DNA from: an uncultured Novosphingobium sp.
GTDB taxonomy: Bacteria > Pseudomonadota > Alphaproteobacteria > Sphingomonadales > Sphingomonadaceae
Length of the DNA: 39,352 nt
Assembly (NCBI GenBank): GCA_937864195.1
Contig: CALMJG010000107.1
Location: 1-39,352 of the forward strand
Direction of reading: 5' to 3'
The notes below the pieces were generated by a model that did not search any database, had not been told where the DNA came from, and saw nothing but the letters and a program-made list of their open reading frames with translations. A program made the position numbers and the translations under genes. This document shows, one piece after another, positions 22,529-29,785 of the stretch (within the stretch, counting starts at the first letter, position 1; every line of letters begins with the position of its first letter).

Positions 22529-22789
22529 ATGGCCAATACGCCGCAAGCCAAGAAGCGCATCCGTCGCAACGAACGTCGCGCCGAAATCAACGGCAACCGC
22601 CTCAGCCGTATCCGCACCTTCGTCAAGAAGGTCGAAGCCGCGCTGGCCGGTGGCGACAAGACCGCTGCGGCCGAAGCTCTCCAGGCAGCCCAGCCGGAAC
22701 TGGCCCGCGGCGTGGCTCGCGGCGTCCTGCACAAGAACACTGCCGCGCGGAAGATCTCGCGCCTGACCAAGCGGGTCTCCTCGCTCTGA
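22529..22789 (+). CDS. rpsT: 30S ribosomal protein S20
   Basis: An 86-residue S20, which binds 16S rRNA early in 30S assembly. The sequence is typical throughout: [20 protein letters not shown] at the start, [17 protein letters not shown] in the middle, and [20 protein letters not shown] near the end. The ATG at 22529 follows AAGGAC with good spacing. It has its own promoter and a leader hairpin, and likely terminators follow (22804-22819 and 22842-22868). The rpsT-dnaA order is common in alphaproteobacteria. Confidence 0.98.
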   Translation: MANTPQAKKRIRRNERRAEINGNRLSRIRTFVKKVEAALAGGDKTAAAEALQAAQPELARGVARGVLHKNTAARKISRLTKRVSSL

Positions 22790-22803
22790 TCGGTCGGGTG
22801 ATT

Positions 22804-22868
22804 CGCTTCGGTTGAAGCGTTTCACGGGACGAAAACGGAACACGGCCGGCGGGCGATCCGCTGGCCGT
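22804..22868 (+). terminator. rpsT: Two hairpins after rpsT, the second a likely terminator
   Basis: CGCTTC-GGTT-GAAGCG (22804-22819) is a small perfect hairpin followed by TTTCAC. Then ACGGCCGGCGG (22842-22852) pairs with CCGCTGGCCGT (22858-22868) over 11 positions with one G-T wobble, followed by TTCCGTATGT. Flanking GGAA and TTCC lengthen the second stem. Together they probably end rpsT transcription before the dnaA control region. Confidence 0.6.
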
Positions 22869-23286
22869 TTCCGTATGTGCGGCGCGGACGGAATGCTGCG
22901 TTTGCAGTAATCCTAGGAAATCTCGTGATTCGCGCGGGGCCTTGATAAAATAAGTCTATTTTTCAGAGCCTTGATCGGAAGCACGGGATTGCCCCTAAGC
23001 CATGCGAGTCAAGGCGGTTTATTTCAGTTTTTTTACCTTCCGCGCCTTGCTCTCCCCCGCCAACCGTCCATAAAAACCCAACTGCCCGGGCCAGACGGCC
23101 TGGGGCAAAACTGACATAAAAACTATCGCACCGGCCAGTCGGGGGGACGGTGCAAGATGATACTCCGGGCGCAATCGCGGCCGGGGCTTGGGTGTACTTT
23201 TGGTAACGGGGGCGTACCGGGTGACTGGGACGGGTTTGAGCGGACAGCGTGGCACTGCGTCCGCTGACAACAACACAGCAGAGCGC
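22869..23286 (+). promoter_or_regulatory. AT-rich, repeat-bearing control region upstream of dnaA
   Basis: This is the main part of the only gene-free stretch above 300 bases (22790-23286). It is far richer in A and T than the genes around it between about 22940 and 23125. It contains GCCTTGAT at 22939-22946 and 22968-22975, the inverted TCAAGGC at 23009-23015 and GCCTTG at 23044-23049; an AAAATA-AGTC-TATTTT dyad at 22947-22962 between the first two; and CATAAAAAC at 23069-23077 and 23115-23123. GANTC sites occur at 22927-22931 and 23006-23010. I found no consensus DnaA box and no clear -35/-10 pair. It must hold the dnaA promoter; an origin role is unproven. Confidence 0.6.
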
Positions 23287-24711
23287 ATGATAGAAGAACA
23301 AGAAGCGCTGAATCTTGCTGCGGACTGGGCTGACATCAGCCAGGGCCTGCGCAAGGATCTTGGGCAGCAGCTGCACGCGCAGTGGATCAAGCCGATCCAG
23401 CTGGGCAGCTTTGCCAAGGACACCGGCACGCTGGACCTCTTCCTGCCGACCGAGTTCTCGGCGAACTGGGTGGCGGATCGATTCGCCGACCGGCTTTCGC
23501 TGGCCTGGAAGATCGCCCGGCCGGATGTGCGGCAGGTGCGGATCTCGGTCCTGCCGGGGCGGCGCGTGCCTGCCGGGCTGCGGCTTGGCCGCGAGGCGGC
23601 GGGGCGGCCTGCCAACGATATGGCCATTTCCCAGCCGGGCGATGCGCTGGGCATGGGGGGCGGTGATTTTCCTGCGCTGGGCCAGGGCTCGATCGGGCTG
23701 GACCCGTCGCTGACCTTCGCCAGTTTCGTCAGCGGAGCGGCGAACGTGCTTGCCGGCAATGCGGCGCAGCGCATGGCCGCGACCGAAACCCCGCAGTTCG
23801 CGCCGCTCTATCTCAAGGCGGCGACGGGGCAGGGCAAGACGCACCTGCTCCACGCGATTGGCCATGCCTATCTGGCGAATCACCAGCGGGCGAGGATCTT
23901 CTACTGCTCGGCCGAACGCTTCATGGTCGAGTTCGTCCAGGCGCTGCGCCAGAACCAGACGATCGAGTTCAAGGCGCGGCTGCGCGGCTTCGATCTGCTG
24001 CTGGTCGACGATATCCAGTTCATCATCGGCAAGGCTTCCGCGCAGGAGGAACTGCTCTACACGATCGACGCGCTGCTGGCCGAGGGCAAGCGGCTGGTCT
24101 TCGCCGCCGACCGTGCGCCCCAGGCGCTCGACGGGGTGGAGCAGCGCCTGCTCTCCCGCCTGTCGATGGGCCTGGTCGCGGATATCCAGCCTGCCGACAT
24201 CGAACTGCGCCGCGCGATCCTGGAACACCGGCTCCAGCGCTTTTCGCCCACTCACGTTCCGGCGGACGTGGTCGAGTTCCTCGCCCGCACCATCAACCGC
24301 AACGTGCGCGAGCTGGTCGGCGGGCTGAACAAGCTGATCGCCTATGCCCAGCTGACCGGCCAGGCCGTCTCGCTCCAGCTCGCCGAAGAGCAGCTGACCG
24401 ACATCCTGTCGGCCAACCGCCGCCGCATCACCATCGACGAGATCCAGCGCACGGTCTGCCAGTTCTACCGGGTCGACCGGACCGAGATGGCCAGCAAGCG
24501 CCGCGCCCGCGCGGTGGTGCGTCCGCGCCAGGTTGCGATGTACCTCGCCAAGGTGCTCACCCCGCGCTCCTACCCGGAGATCGGCCGCAAGTTCGGCGGG
24601 CGCGACCATTCGACCGTGATCCACGCGGTCCGTCTGATCGAGGACCTTCGCACCCGCGATGCCGACATGGACGGCGACGTGCGCAGCCTGCTGCGCCAGC
24701 TGGAAAGCTGA
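23287..24711 (+). CDS. dnaA: Chromosomal replication initiator protein DnaA
   Basis: A 474-residue DnaA, the ATPase that opens the replication origin. Domain I is residues 1-85 (LRKDLGQQLHAQWIKPIQLG), domain II a Gly-rich linker to about 140, domain III the AAA+ core with Walker A AATGQGKTHL (K184) and Walker B LLLVDDIQF (237-245), and domain IV the DNA-binding end with FGGRDHSTVIHAVRLIEDL. The first glycine of the classical GxxxxGKT loop is alanine here. The start is uncertain: ATG 23287 gives the usual N-terminus but only a weak ribosome binding site, and the frame is open back to 23188 with further GTG and TTG codons. A dyad and a terminator follow the stop. Confidence 0.95.
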   Translation: MIEEQEALNLAADWADISQGLRKDLGQQLHAQWIKPIQLGSFAKDTGTLDLFLPTEFSANWVADRFADRLSLAWKIARPDVRQVRISVLPGRRVPAGLRLGREAAGRPANDMAISQPGDALGMGGGDFPALGQGSIGLDPSLTFASFVSGAANVLAGNAAQRMAATETPQFAPLYLKAATGQGKTHLLHAIGHAYLANHQRARIFYCSAERFMVEFVQALRQNQTIEFKARLRGFDLLLVDDIQFIIGKASAQEELLYTIDALLAEGKRLVFAADRAPQALDGVEQRLLSRLSMGLVADIQPADIELRRAILEHRLQRFSPTHVPADVVEFLARTINRNVRELVGGLNKLIAYAQLTGQAVSLQLAEEQLTDILSANRRRITIDEIQRTVCQFYRVDRTEMASKRRARAVVRPRQVAMYLAKVLTPRSYPEIGRKFGGRDHSTVIHAVRLIEDLRTRDADMDGDVRSLLRQLES

Positions 24712-24748
24712 GCGCAGTCCACCGTCCTTCCACCGCTGGCGCACAGCC

Positions 24749-24770
24749 TTGTGAACAGGGCTGTCCACAA
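24749..24770. promoter_or_regulatory. Inverted pair resembling DnaA boxes after dnaA
   Basis: TTGTGAACAG-GG-CTGTCCACAA is an imperfect palindrome with 9 of 10 paired positions. Each half (TGTGAACAG and CTGTCCACA) matches the DnaA-box consensus TTWTNCACA at seven of nine positions, in opposite orientation. It lies 38 bases after the dnaA stop and directly before the terminator hairpin, so it could equally be an extra terminator stem. Confidence 0.35.
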
Positions 24771-24773
24771 TGA

Positions 24774-24807
24774 AAGAGGCCCGGCAGCGCCAGTTGCCGG
24801 GCCTCTT
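24774..24807. terminator. Bidirectional terminator between dnaA and the acyl-CoA ligase gene
   Basis: AAGAGGCCCGGCA (24774-24786) and TGCCGGGCCTCTT (24795-24807) are perfect 13-base complements around an 8-base loop. The plus side continues CGTTTC. It lies between convergent genes and is the strongest terminator-like structure in the window. Confidence 0.8.
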
Positions 24808-24828
24808 CGTTTCAACCAGTCGGGATGC

Positions 24829-26526
24829 TCAGGCCCCTTCGAGTTCCCCCGCCAGCTGCTCGCGCAGTTCGCGGCGCAGGAACTTGCCGCTGGCGTTGCG
24901 CGGCAGCGGATCGGTGAAAAAGCGGACGTAGCGCGGAACCTTGTGCTTCGACATATGGTCGGTGCAGTGGGCGATCAGGGCTTCGGCGGTAAGGCTTTCC
25001 CCCGCCTTCATCACCACCGCCACGGCAATCTCCTCGCCCAGCCGCACATCGGGGACGCTGAACACGCAGCATTCCGCTACGCCCGGCGCGCGGTAGACGC
25101 AGGCCTCGACCTCGGTGCAGGACACGTTCTCTCCGCCGCGGATCACCAGATCCTTCTTGCGGTCGACGATGTAGATGAACCCGTCCTCGTCCAGCCGCGC
25201 GACGTCGCCGGTGTGGAGCCAGCCGTCGGTGATGGTCTGCGCGGTGGCATCGGGCCGGTTGATGTAGCCCTTGATTACCGATGACCCCTTGACCCACAGC
25301 TCGCCCGGCTCGCCCAGCGGCACTTCGTTGCCATCGTCATCGACACATTTGACCGCGAAGTTCGGCATGGCCGGGCCGGCCGAACTGGGCCGGTCGACGA
25401 AGAAATCCCCGCCCAGCGAGGTGATGATCCCGCAGGTTTCGGTCATGCCGTAGCCGGTGGTGGGCCGCGCGGTGGTGATCTTTTCCTCGATCTTGAGCAC
25501 CAGGTCGGGCGGCACCTGCGCCCCGCCGCCCGACAGGGCGAGCAGGCTGGAGGTGTCCCGCGTGGCGAAATCGGGGTGGTTGATGATCTCGCGCGACATG
25601 ACCGGCACGCCGCTCATCGAGGTGCAGCGGTGCTGCTCGATCAGGCGCAGTGCCTCGCCTGCTTCCCACTTGTACATGAGCACCAGCGCCCCGCCGAGCG
25701 CGGTCGTGCCATAGGCGCCGCAGTTGTTGGCGGTGACGTGGAACAGCGGCGTCGTCAGCAGCAGGCACGGGATGGGCGGCTCTGCCGGGGGCGCTACCCC
25801 GGTGGCCCGTTCGGTCGCGAGGGCCGAGGAGGCCCCCGCGTAGAGCAGGTTCATCAGGTTTGCCACGCAGCCCCGGTGGGTCAGCTGCGCGCCCTTGGGA
25901 TGGCCGGTGGTGCCCGAGGTGTAGAAGATGCAGGCATCGCTATCGGGATCGATGGTCACCTGCGGCATGGCTCCGCCATGGGCGGCTACCTCGCTCCACG
26001 GGATCACGCCTGCCGGCAGCTCGGGAATGCGCACGCCGACCACCTGCATGGTCCCGGCAAGGTCCGGGCAGGCCTGGAACCGCTCGAGTCGCTCGGCATC
26101 GGCGAACAGCACCTTGGGCCGCGAATCCTTGAGCGCGTAGTCCATTTCCTCCGCAGTCCACCATGCGTTCATGCCGACCACGGCGATCCCGGTGGAGACG
26201 CAGGCCCAGTAGATCAGCAGCCATTCGGGGTAATTGCGCATGGCGATGGCCACGCGCTCGCCGGGCTTCACCCCCTGATCCGCGAGCCAGGCGGCAACGG
26301 CGTTCACCCTGGCATGGGCCTGGGCATAGGTGATCCGCTCGTCCTGGTAGAGCAGGTAGGGGCGGTCGCCCCAGGCGGCGGTCGAAAGCCAGAACTCGCG
26401 CACGCTGGGCGGCGCGTTCCGGTAGACCCTCAGCCGCTGGCCGAGCACGTCGGCCTCGACGATTTCGAACTGGCCGCCAGGGCCGGTGAGTTCCGCTGCG
26501 GCCTTGCGCAATTCGGCGTAGTGCAT
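24829..26526 (-). CDS. AMP-forming acyl-CoA synthetase
   Basis: A 565-residue class I adenylate-forming enzyme that activates a carboxylic acid, probably a fatty or aromatic acid, to its CoA thioester. The phosphate loop is YTSGTTGHPKG (202-212); TTGYGMTETCG, WLHTGDVARLDEDGF and DRKKDLVIRGGENV follow in order; the catalytic lysine of the mobile C-terminal domain is K548 in NASGKFLRREL. The exact acid cannot be read from the sequence. It follows the short-chain dehydrogenase gene by 63 bases on the same strand, so the two probably act in one catabolic or lipid pathway. It ends at a bidirectional terminator shared with dnaA. Confidence 0.92.
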   Translation of the reverse strand: MHYAELRKAAAELTGPGGQFEIVEADVLGQRLRVYRNAPPSVREFWLSTAAWGDRPYLLYQDERITYAQAHARVNAVAAWLADQGVKPGERVAIAMRNYPEWLLIYWACVSTGIAVVGMNAWWTAEEMDYALKDSRPKVLFADAERLERFQACPDLAGTMQVVGVRIPELPAGVIPWSEVAAHGGAMPQVTIDPDSDACIFYTSGTTGHPKGAQLTHRGCVANLMNLLYAGASSALATERATGVAPPAEPPIPCLLLTTPLFHVTANNCGAYGTTALGGALVLMYKWEAGEALRLIEQHRCTSMSGVPVMSREIINHPDFATRDTSSLLALSGGGAQVPPDLVLKIEEKITTARPTTGYGMTETCGIITSLGGDFFVDRPSSAGPAMPNFAVKCVDDDGNEVPLGEPGELWVKGSSVIKGYINRPDATAQTITDGWLHTGDVARLDEDGFIYIVDRKKDLVIRGGENVSCTEVEACVYRAPGVAECCVFSVPDVRLGEEIAVAVVMKAGESLTAEALIAHCTDHMSKHKVPRYVRFFTDPLPRNASGKFLRRELREQLAGELEGA

Positions 26527-26589
26527 GTTCTGTCCCGTCTTCTTCGTGTTGTTGTGCCCATGCGGGCCCTTGTCTTGATCTCGCGAGGT

Positions 26590-27363
26590 TCAGCCCGCCG
26601 TCACGCCGCCATCGACCACCAATTCGCTCCCCGTCATGAACGCCGCCTTGTCGGAGGCGAGGAAGACGACGGCATTGGCGATGTCCTGCGGCTGCCCCAT
26701 GTGGCCCAGCGGATGGACGGCCGCAGCAGCGGCCCGCGCCTCGTTCTCGCCCGCGCCCGACATGGTGGAGATGCCGTGGACCACCTCTGCGCCCATGTTG
26801 GTCTCGATGATCCCCGGATGGACCGAGTTGACCCGGATCCGCGCCGGGGCAAGTTCCAGCGCGCAGCCCTTGGTGAACAGGCGCACTGCGCCCTTCGAGG
26901 CATTGTAGCAGGCCGCGCCCGCTGATCCGACCAGCCCCGCCATCGAGGACAGGTTGACGATCGAAGCGCCGCCCGGCCACTGCGCCGCACGCTCGGCCAG
27001 CAGCGGCACAGCGGCGCGGGTGCCAAGGAACACGCCCTCGACGTTCACCGCGTGGAGCCGCTGCCATTCGGCAAGGCTGGTTTGCAGCAGCGGCTTCATC
27101 ATGAACAGGCCGGCGTTGTTGACGAGGATGTCCAGCCCCCCGGCCTCGGCGCGCAGCCAGTCCATCACCGCCGCCCAGTCCTGCTCGCTGGTCACGTCCT
27201 GCGCCCGGGCCAGGCCGCCGATCTCCGCCGCGAGCGCATCGGGCGCGGTCAGGTCGGTAACGGCAACTTTCGCACCCGCTGCGGCCAGCGCGCGGGCCGT
27301 CGCCGCGCCGATCCCGCCCGAAGCGCCGGTAACCAGGGCGATCCGCCCTGTCAGGTCTGCCAT
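26590..27363 (-). CDS. Short-chain dehydrogenase/reductase
   Basis: A 257-residue classical SDR using NAD(P). The cofactor loop is TGASGGIG (12-19), NNAG is at 82-85, and the catalytic set is S140, Y153 and K157 in YNASK. An acidic D37 after the second strand (VAVTDLTA) suggests NAD over NADP. The C-terminus ends MTGSELVVDGG, as in 3-oxoacyl or 3-hydroxyacyl reductase-like members. GGAGAG just before ATG 27363 decides that start over the open upstream frame. It is the first gene of a pair with the acyl-CoA synthetase, and it is divergent from the MoeB-like gene. Confidence 0.92.
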   Translation of the reverse strand: MADLTGRIALVTGASGGIGAATARALAAAGAKVAVTDLTAPDALAAEIGGLARAQDVTSEQDWAAVMDWLRAEAGGLDILVNNAGLFMMKPLLQTSLAEWQRLHAVNVEGVFLGTRAAVPLLAERAAQWPGGASIVNLSSMAGLVGSAGAACYNASKGAVRLFTKGCALELAPARIRVNSVHPGIIETNMGAEVVHGISTMSGAGENEARAAAAAVHPLGHMGQPQDIANAVVFLASDKAAFMTGSELVVDGGVTAG

Positions 27364-27467
27364 GAATTCTCTCCGTCCGTTTTGCCGCAGTCTGCAAGGG
27401 GAAGGGTTGCTTGTCACCACTTATCCGCCACTCGCCGGACGAAGGATTTGCGCGTAAGGCGCGGGGC

Positions 27468-28241
27468 ATGACCTTGCCGCCCGACCGTCTCGACCGTTTC
27501 GCCCGCCACATCGTGCTGCCCGAGGTGGGCGGCGCGGGCCAGGTCGCGCTGGCAGAGGCCCATGTCGCACTGATCGGCTGCGGCGGGATCGGCAATCCGG
27601 CGCTGCAATACCTGGCAGCGGCGGGGGTGGGGCGCCTGACCCTGGTCGATGATGACGTGGTTGATACCTCGAACCTCCAGCGCCAGACGCTGTTCACGCC
27701 CGCCGACATCGGTCGGCCCAAGGCAGAGGTCGCGGCCGAGTGGACGCAGCGGTTCGATCCTGACCTGAAGGTCTGCGCGCACGTCGGGAGGATTGGGGAG
27801 GGTAACGCCGCGCAGGTCCTTCAGGACGCCACCCTCGTGCTCGACGGAAGTGACAATTTCGCGACACGCCTTGCCGTGTCGGACGCTTGTGTCCGGCTCG
27901 GCGTGCCGCTGACCAGCGCGGCGATCGGGCGGTTCCAGGGGCAGGTCGCCAGCTTTGCCGGGCATCTGCCGGGGGAAAGCTGCTATCGCTGCTTCGTCGG
28001 CGATGCCTTCGATGCCGAGGATTGCGATACCTGCGCCGCTGACGGGGTGCTGGGGGCGATGGTCGGCCTGGTGGGCGCCTTCGCCGCTATGCAGGCGATT
28101 CGCGCGCTGCTGCACGGCCGCGCGGCGCTGGGCGACGATCCGCAGTGGGGCAGGCTTCACCTGTTCGAGGGGCTGGTGCCGAGCCTGCGCACGATGCGGA
28201 TCGCCAGGGATCCGGAATGCGGGGGCTGCTCAGCCGGCTAG
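27468..28241 (+). CDS. MoeB/ThiF/HesA-family sulfur-carrier adenylyltransferase
   Basis: A 257-residue E1-like enzyme that adenylates the C-terminal glycine of a sulfur-carrier protein such as MoaD or ThiS. The ATP loop is IGCGGIGNPALQYLAAAG (36-53), followed by LVDDDVVDTSNLQRQTLF and LDGSDNFATR. Zinc cysteines are C172/C175 (SCYRCF) and C251/C254 (CGGC). C189 in DTCAADGVLG is at the usual E1 thiol position. No rhodanese domain is fused. No carrier gene is nearby, so molybdopterin or thiamin use cannot be decided. ATG 27468 is preferred to the upstream 27411 because the protein then starts like relatives. Its end overlaps the sirtuin gene by 12 bases. Confidence 0.9.
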   Translation: MTLPPDRLDRFARHIVLPEVGGAGQVALAEAHVALIGCGGIGNPALQYLAAAGVGRLTLVDDDVVDTSNLQRQTLFTPADIGRPKAEVAAEWTQRFDPDLKVCAHVGRIGEGNAAQVLQDATLVLDGSDNFATRLAVSDACVRLGVPLTSAAIGRFQGQVASFAGHLPGESCYRCFVGDAFDAEDCDTCAADGVLGAMVGLVGAFAAMQAIRALLHGRAALGDDPQWGRLHLFEGLVPSLRTMRIARDPECGGCSAG

Positions 28242-28931
28242 AAGCTTCTCCACCCAGGCCGGGACCACCTCGCTCGCCGGGCCAAGCCGCGATTCGTGGA
28301 ACCAGTGCGAGCCCTGGCTGGCCTCGAGATTGAGTTCCAGCGTCTGCGCGCCAAGCTCGCGGGCGTTCTGGACCAGTCCGGCGGCGGGATAGACCGCGCC
28401 TGAAGTGCCGATGGAAACGAACAGGTCCGCCTCGCGCAGCGCGGCGTAGATCTCGCCCATGCGATAGGGCATCTCGCCGAACCAGACGACATCGGGACGC
28501 AGGGACCGGGCCTGGCATACCGGGCAGGGCGGACGGTCGATCAGCGGACCGCGCCAGTGCGAGCGCACGTCGCAGCTGGTGCACCAGGCCTTGAGGTGTT
28601 CGCCGTGCATGTGCAGCACGCGCCGCGCGCCTGCGCGGGTGTGGAGGTCATCGACGTTCTGGGTGACGATCAGCACCTTGCCGGGCCACTTCGCGTCGAG
28701 TTCGGCAAGGGCGAAGTGGGCCGCGTTGGGCAGCTTCTCCTGGATCGCCGCGCGGCGCATGTCGTAGAAGCGCAGCACCAGGTTGGGGTCGCGGGCAAAG
28801 GCTTCGGGCGTGGCGACGTCCTCCACCCGGTGATTCTCCCATAGGCCCCCCGCGCCGCGAAAGGTGTCGATCCCGCTTTCGGCGGAAATGCCCGCCCCGG
28901 TCAGGATGACGATGTTGCGGATCGCGGTCAT
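28230..28931 (-). CDS. cobB: NAD-dependent protein deacylase, Sir2/CobB type
   Basis: A 233-residue sirtuin that removes acyl groups from lysine using NAD. NAD-site GAGISAESGIDTFRG (12-26), TQNVDDLHTRAG (90-101), catalytic H109 in HMHGEH, and zinc cysteines C117, C120, C136 and C139 are all present. Y56 and R59 form the YxxR pair that marks class III sirtuins and binds succinyl or malonyl groups, so desuccinylation as well as deacetylation is likely. It ends inside the convergent MoeB-like gene, and its start lies close to a palindromic repeat (28951-29042). Confidence 0.93.
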   Translation of the reverse strand: MTAIRNIVILTGAGISAESGIDTFRGAGGLWENHRVEDVATPEAFARDPNLVLRFYDMRRAAIQEKLPNAAHFALAELDAKWPGKVLIVTQNVDDLHTRAGARRVLHMHGEHLKAWCTSCDVRSHWRGPLIDRPPCPVCQARSLRPDVVWFGEMPYRMGEIYAALREADLFVSIGTSGAVYPAAGLVQNARELGAQTLELNLEASQGSHWFHESRLGPASEVVPAWVEKLLAG

Positions 28932-28950
28932 GCCTTGCTGTCCCTTCGGC

Positions 28951-29042
28951 CGTCATGCTGAACTTGTTTCAGCATCCAATGTGCCCCAATAGCGACGCCG
29001 TGTTTGTGACACGATGGACCCTGGAACAAGTCCGGGGTGACC
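28951..29042. repeat. Double-hairpin palindromic repeat element before dapB
   Basis: Two 28-base arms, 28951-28978 and 29015-29042, are inverted copies that agree at about 19 positions, sharing GTCA, GACTTGTT-like and TCCA parts. Each arm also folds by itself: ATGCTGAA pairs with TTCAGCAT on the left, and a CCTGG...CCGGGG type stem forms on the right. The pattern matches a repeat I remember from sphingomonad intergenic regions. Its right end touches the dapB ribosome binding site AAGGAG (29043-29048). Confidence 0.75.
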
Positions 29043-29056
29043 AAGGAGTATCAGGC

Positions 29057-29785
29057 GTGGCCAGAATCGGCATCATCGGCAGCGCGGGGCGCATGGGGGC
29101 AGCACTGGCCGAGGCGATCGCGGCAGCGGGCGACGTGGTGTCCGGAGGCGTCGACAAGGGGGATGACCTTGCCGCGCTGGTGGCGGCGAGCGACGTGCTG
29201 GTCGATTTCTCGGCACCTGCCGCGCTGGAGGGCAACCTCGACGCGGCGATCGCGGCGGGCGTGCCGATCGTCGTCGGCACCACGGGCCTTGAGGAACGCC
29301 ACCACTTCCTGTGCGACAATGCCGCGGAGAGCATTGCAGTGCTGCAGACGGGCAACACCTCGCTTGGCGTTACCCTGCTTGCCCACCTGGTCCGCGAGGC
29401 GGCGAGCCGGCTCGGCGAGGACTGGGATATCGAGATCACCGAGACCCACCACCGCATGAAGGTCGATGCGCCGTCCGGCACCGCGCTGCTCCTGGGCGAG
29501 GCGGCGGCGAAGGGACGCGGGATCGACCTTGCGAGCAGCAGCGCGCGGGGGCGTGACGGGATCACTGGCGCGCGCAAGGCGGGTGACATCGGCTTTGCGA
29601 GCCTGCGCGGCGGCAGCGTGGCGGGGGATCATACCGTGTACTTCCTGGGCGATGACGAGCGGCTCTCGCTCACCCACCTGGCCGAGAACCGCCGGATCTT
29701 CGCCAAGGGCGCGGTGCGCGCGGCGCAGTGGCTGATCGGCAAGCCGGCGGGGCGCTACACCATGCCCGAGGTGCTGGGCCTTTGA
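29057..29785 (+). CDS. dapB: 4-hydroxy-tetrahydrodipicolinate reductase
   Basis: A 242-residue DapB, the second committed step of diaminopimelate and lysine synthesis, using NAD(P)H. The cofactor loop is GSAGRMG (8-14), GTTG is at 74-77, and the catalytic signature is ETHHRMKVDAPSGTA with H131, H132 and K135. GTG 29057 with AAGGAG eight bases before it is the start; the longer frame back to 28955 only translates the repeat element. The TGA overlaps the TTG start of nth by three bases. DapE, another enzyme of the same pathway, is encoded 2.1 kb away on the other strand. Confidence 0.96.
   Translation: MARIGIIGSAGRMGAALAEAIAAAGDVVSGGVDKGDDLAALVAASDVLVDFSAPAALEGNLDAAIAAGVPIVVGTTGLEERHHFLCDNAAESIAVLQTGNTSLGVTLLAHLVREAASRLGEDWDIEITETHHRMKVDAPSGTALLLGEAAAKGRGIDLASSSARGRDGITGARKAGDIGFASLRGGSVAGDHTVYFLGDDERLSLTHLAENRRIFAKGAVRAAQWLIGKPAGRYTMPEVLGL

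Noticed and set aside
22800..23010. GANTC methylation sites as evidence of CcrM control of dnaA
   Set aside because: Three sites in about 210 bases is more than the 0.8 expected but still too few to argue from without comparison to relatives.
22790..23286. Proven replication origin
   Set aside because: AT-rich with repeats, but no consensus TTATCCACA-type boxes were found by eye; kept only as a finding about regulation.
22963..24768. 601-codon open frame opposite dnaA
   Set aside because: Antisense shadow of dnaA; low-complexity composition and no recognisable motif.
28955..29056. Longer dapB N-terminus
   Set aside because: Those codons translate the palindromic repeat; AAGGAG and the GTG at 29057 give the true start.
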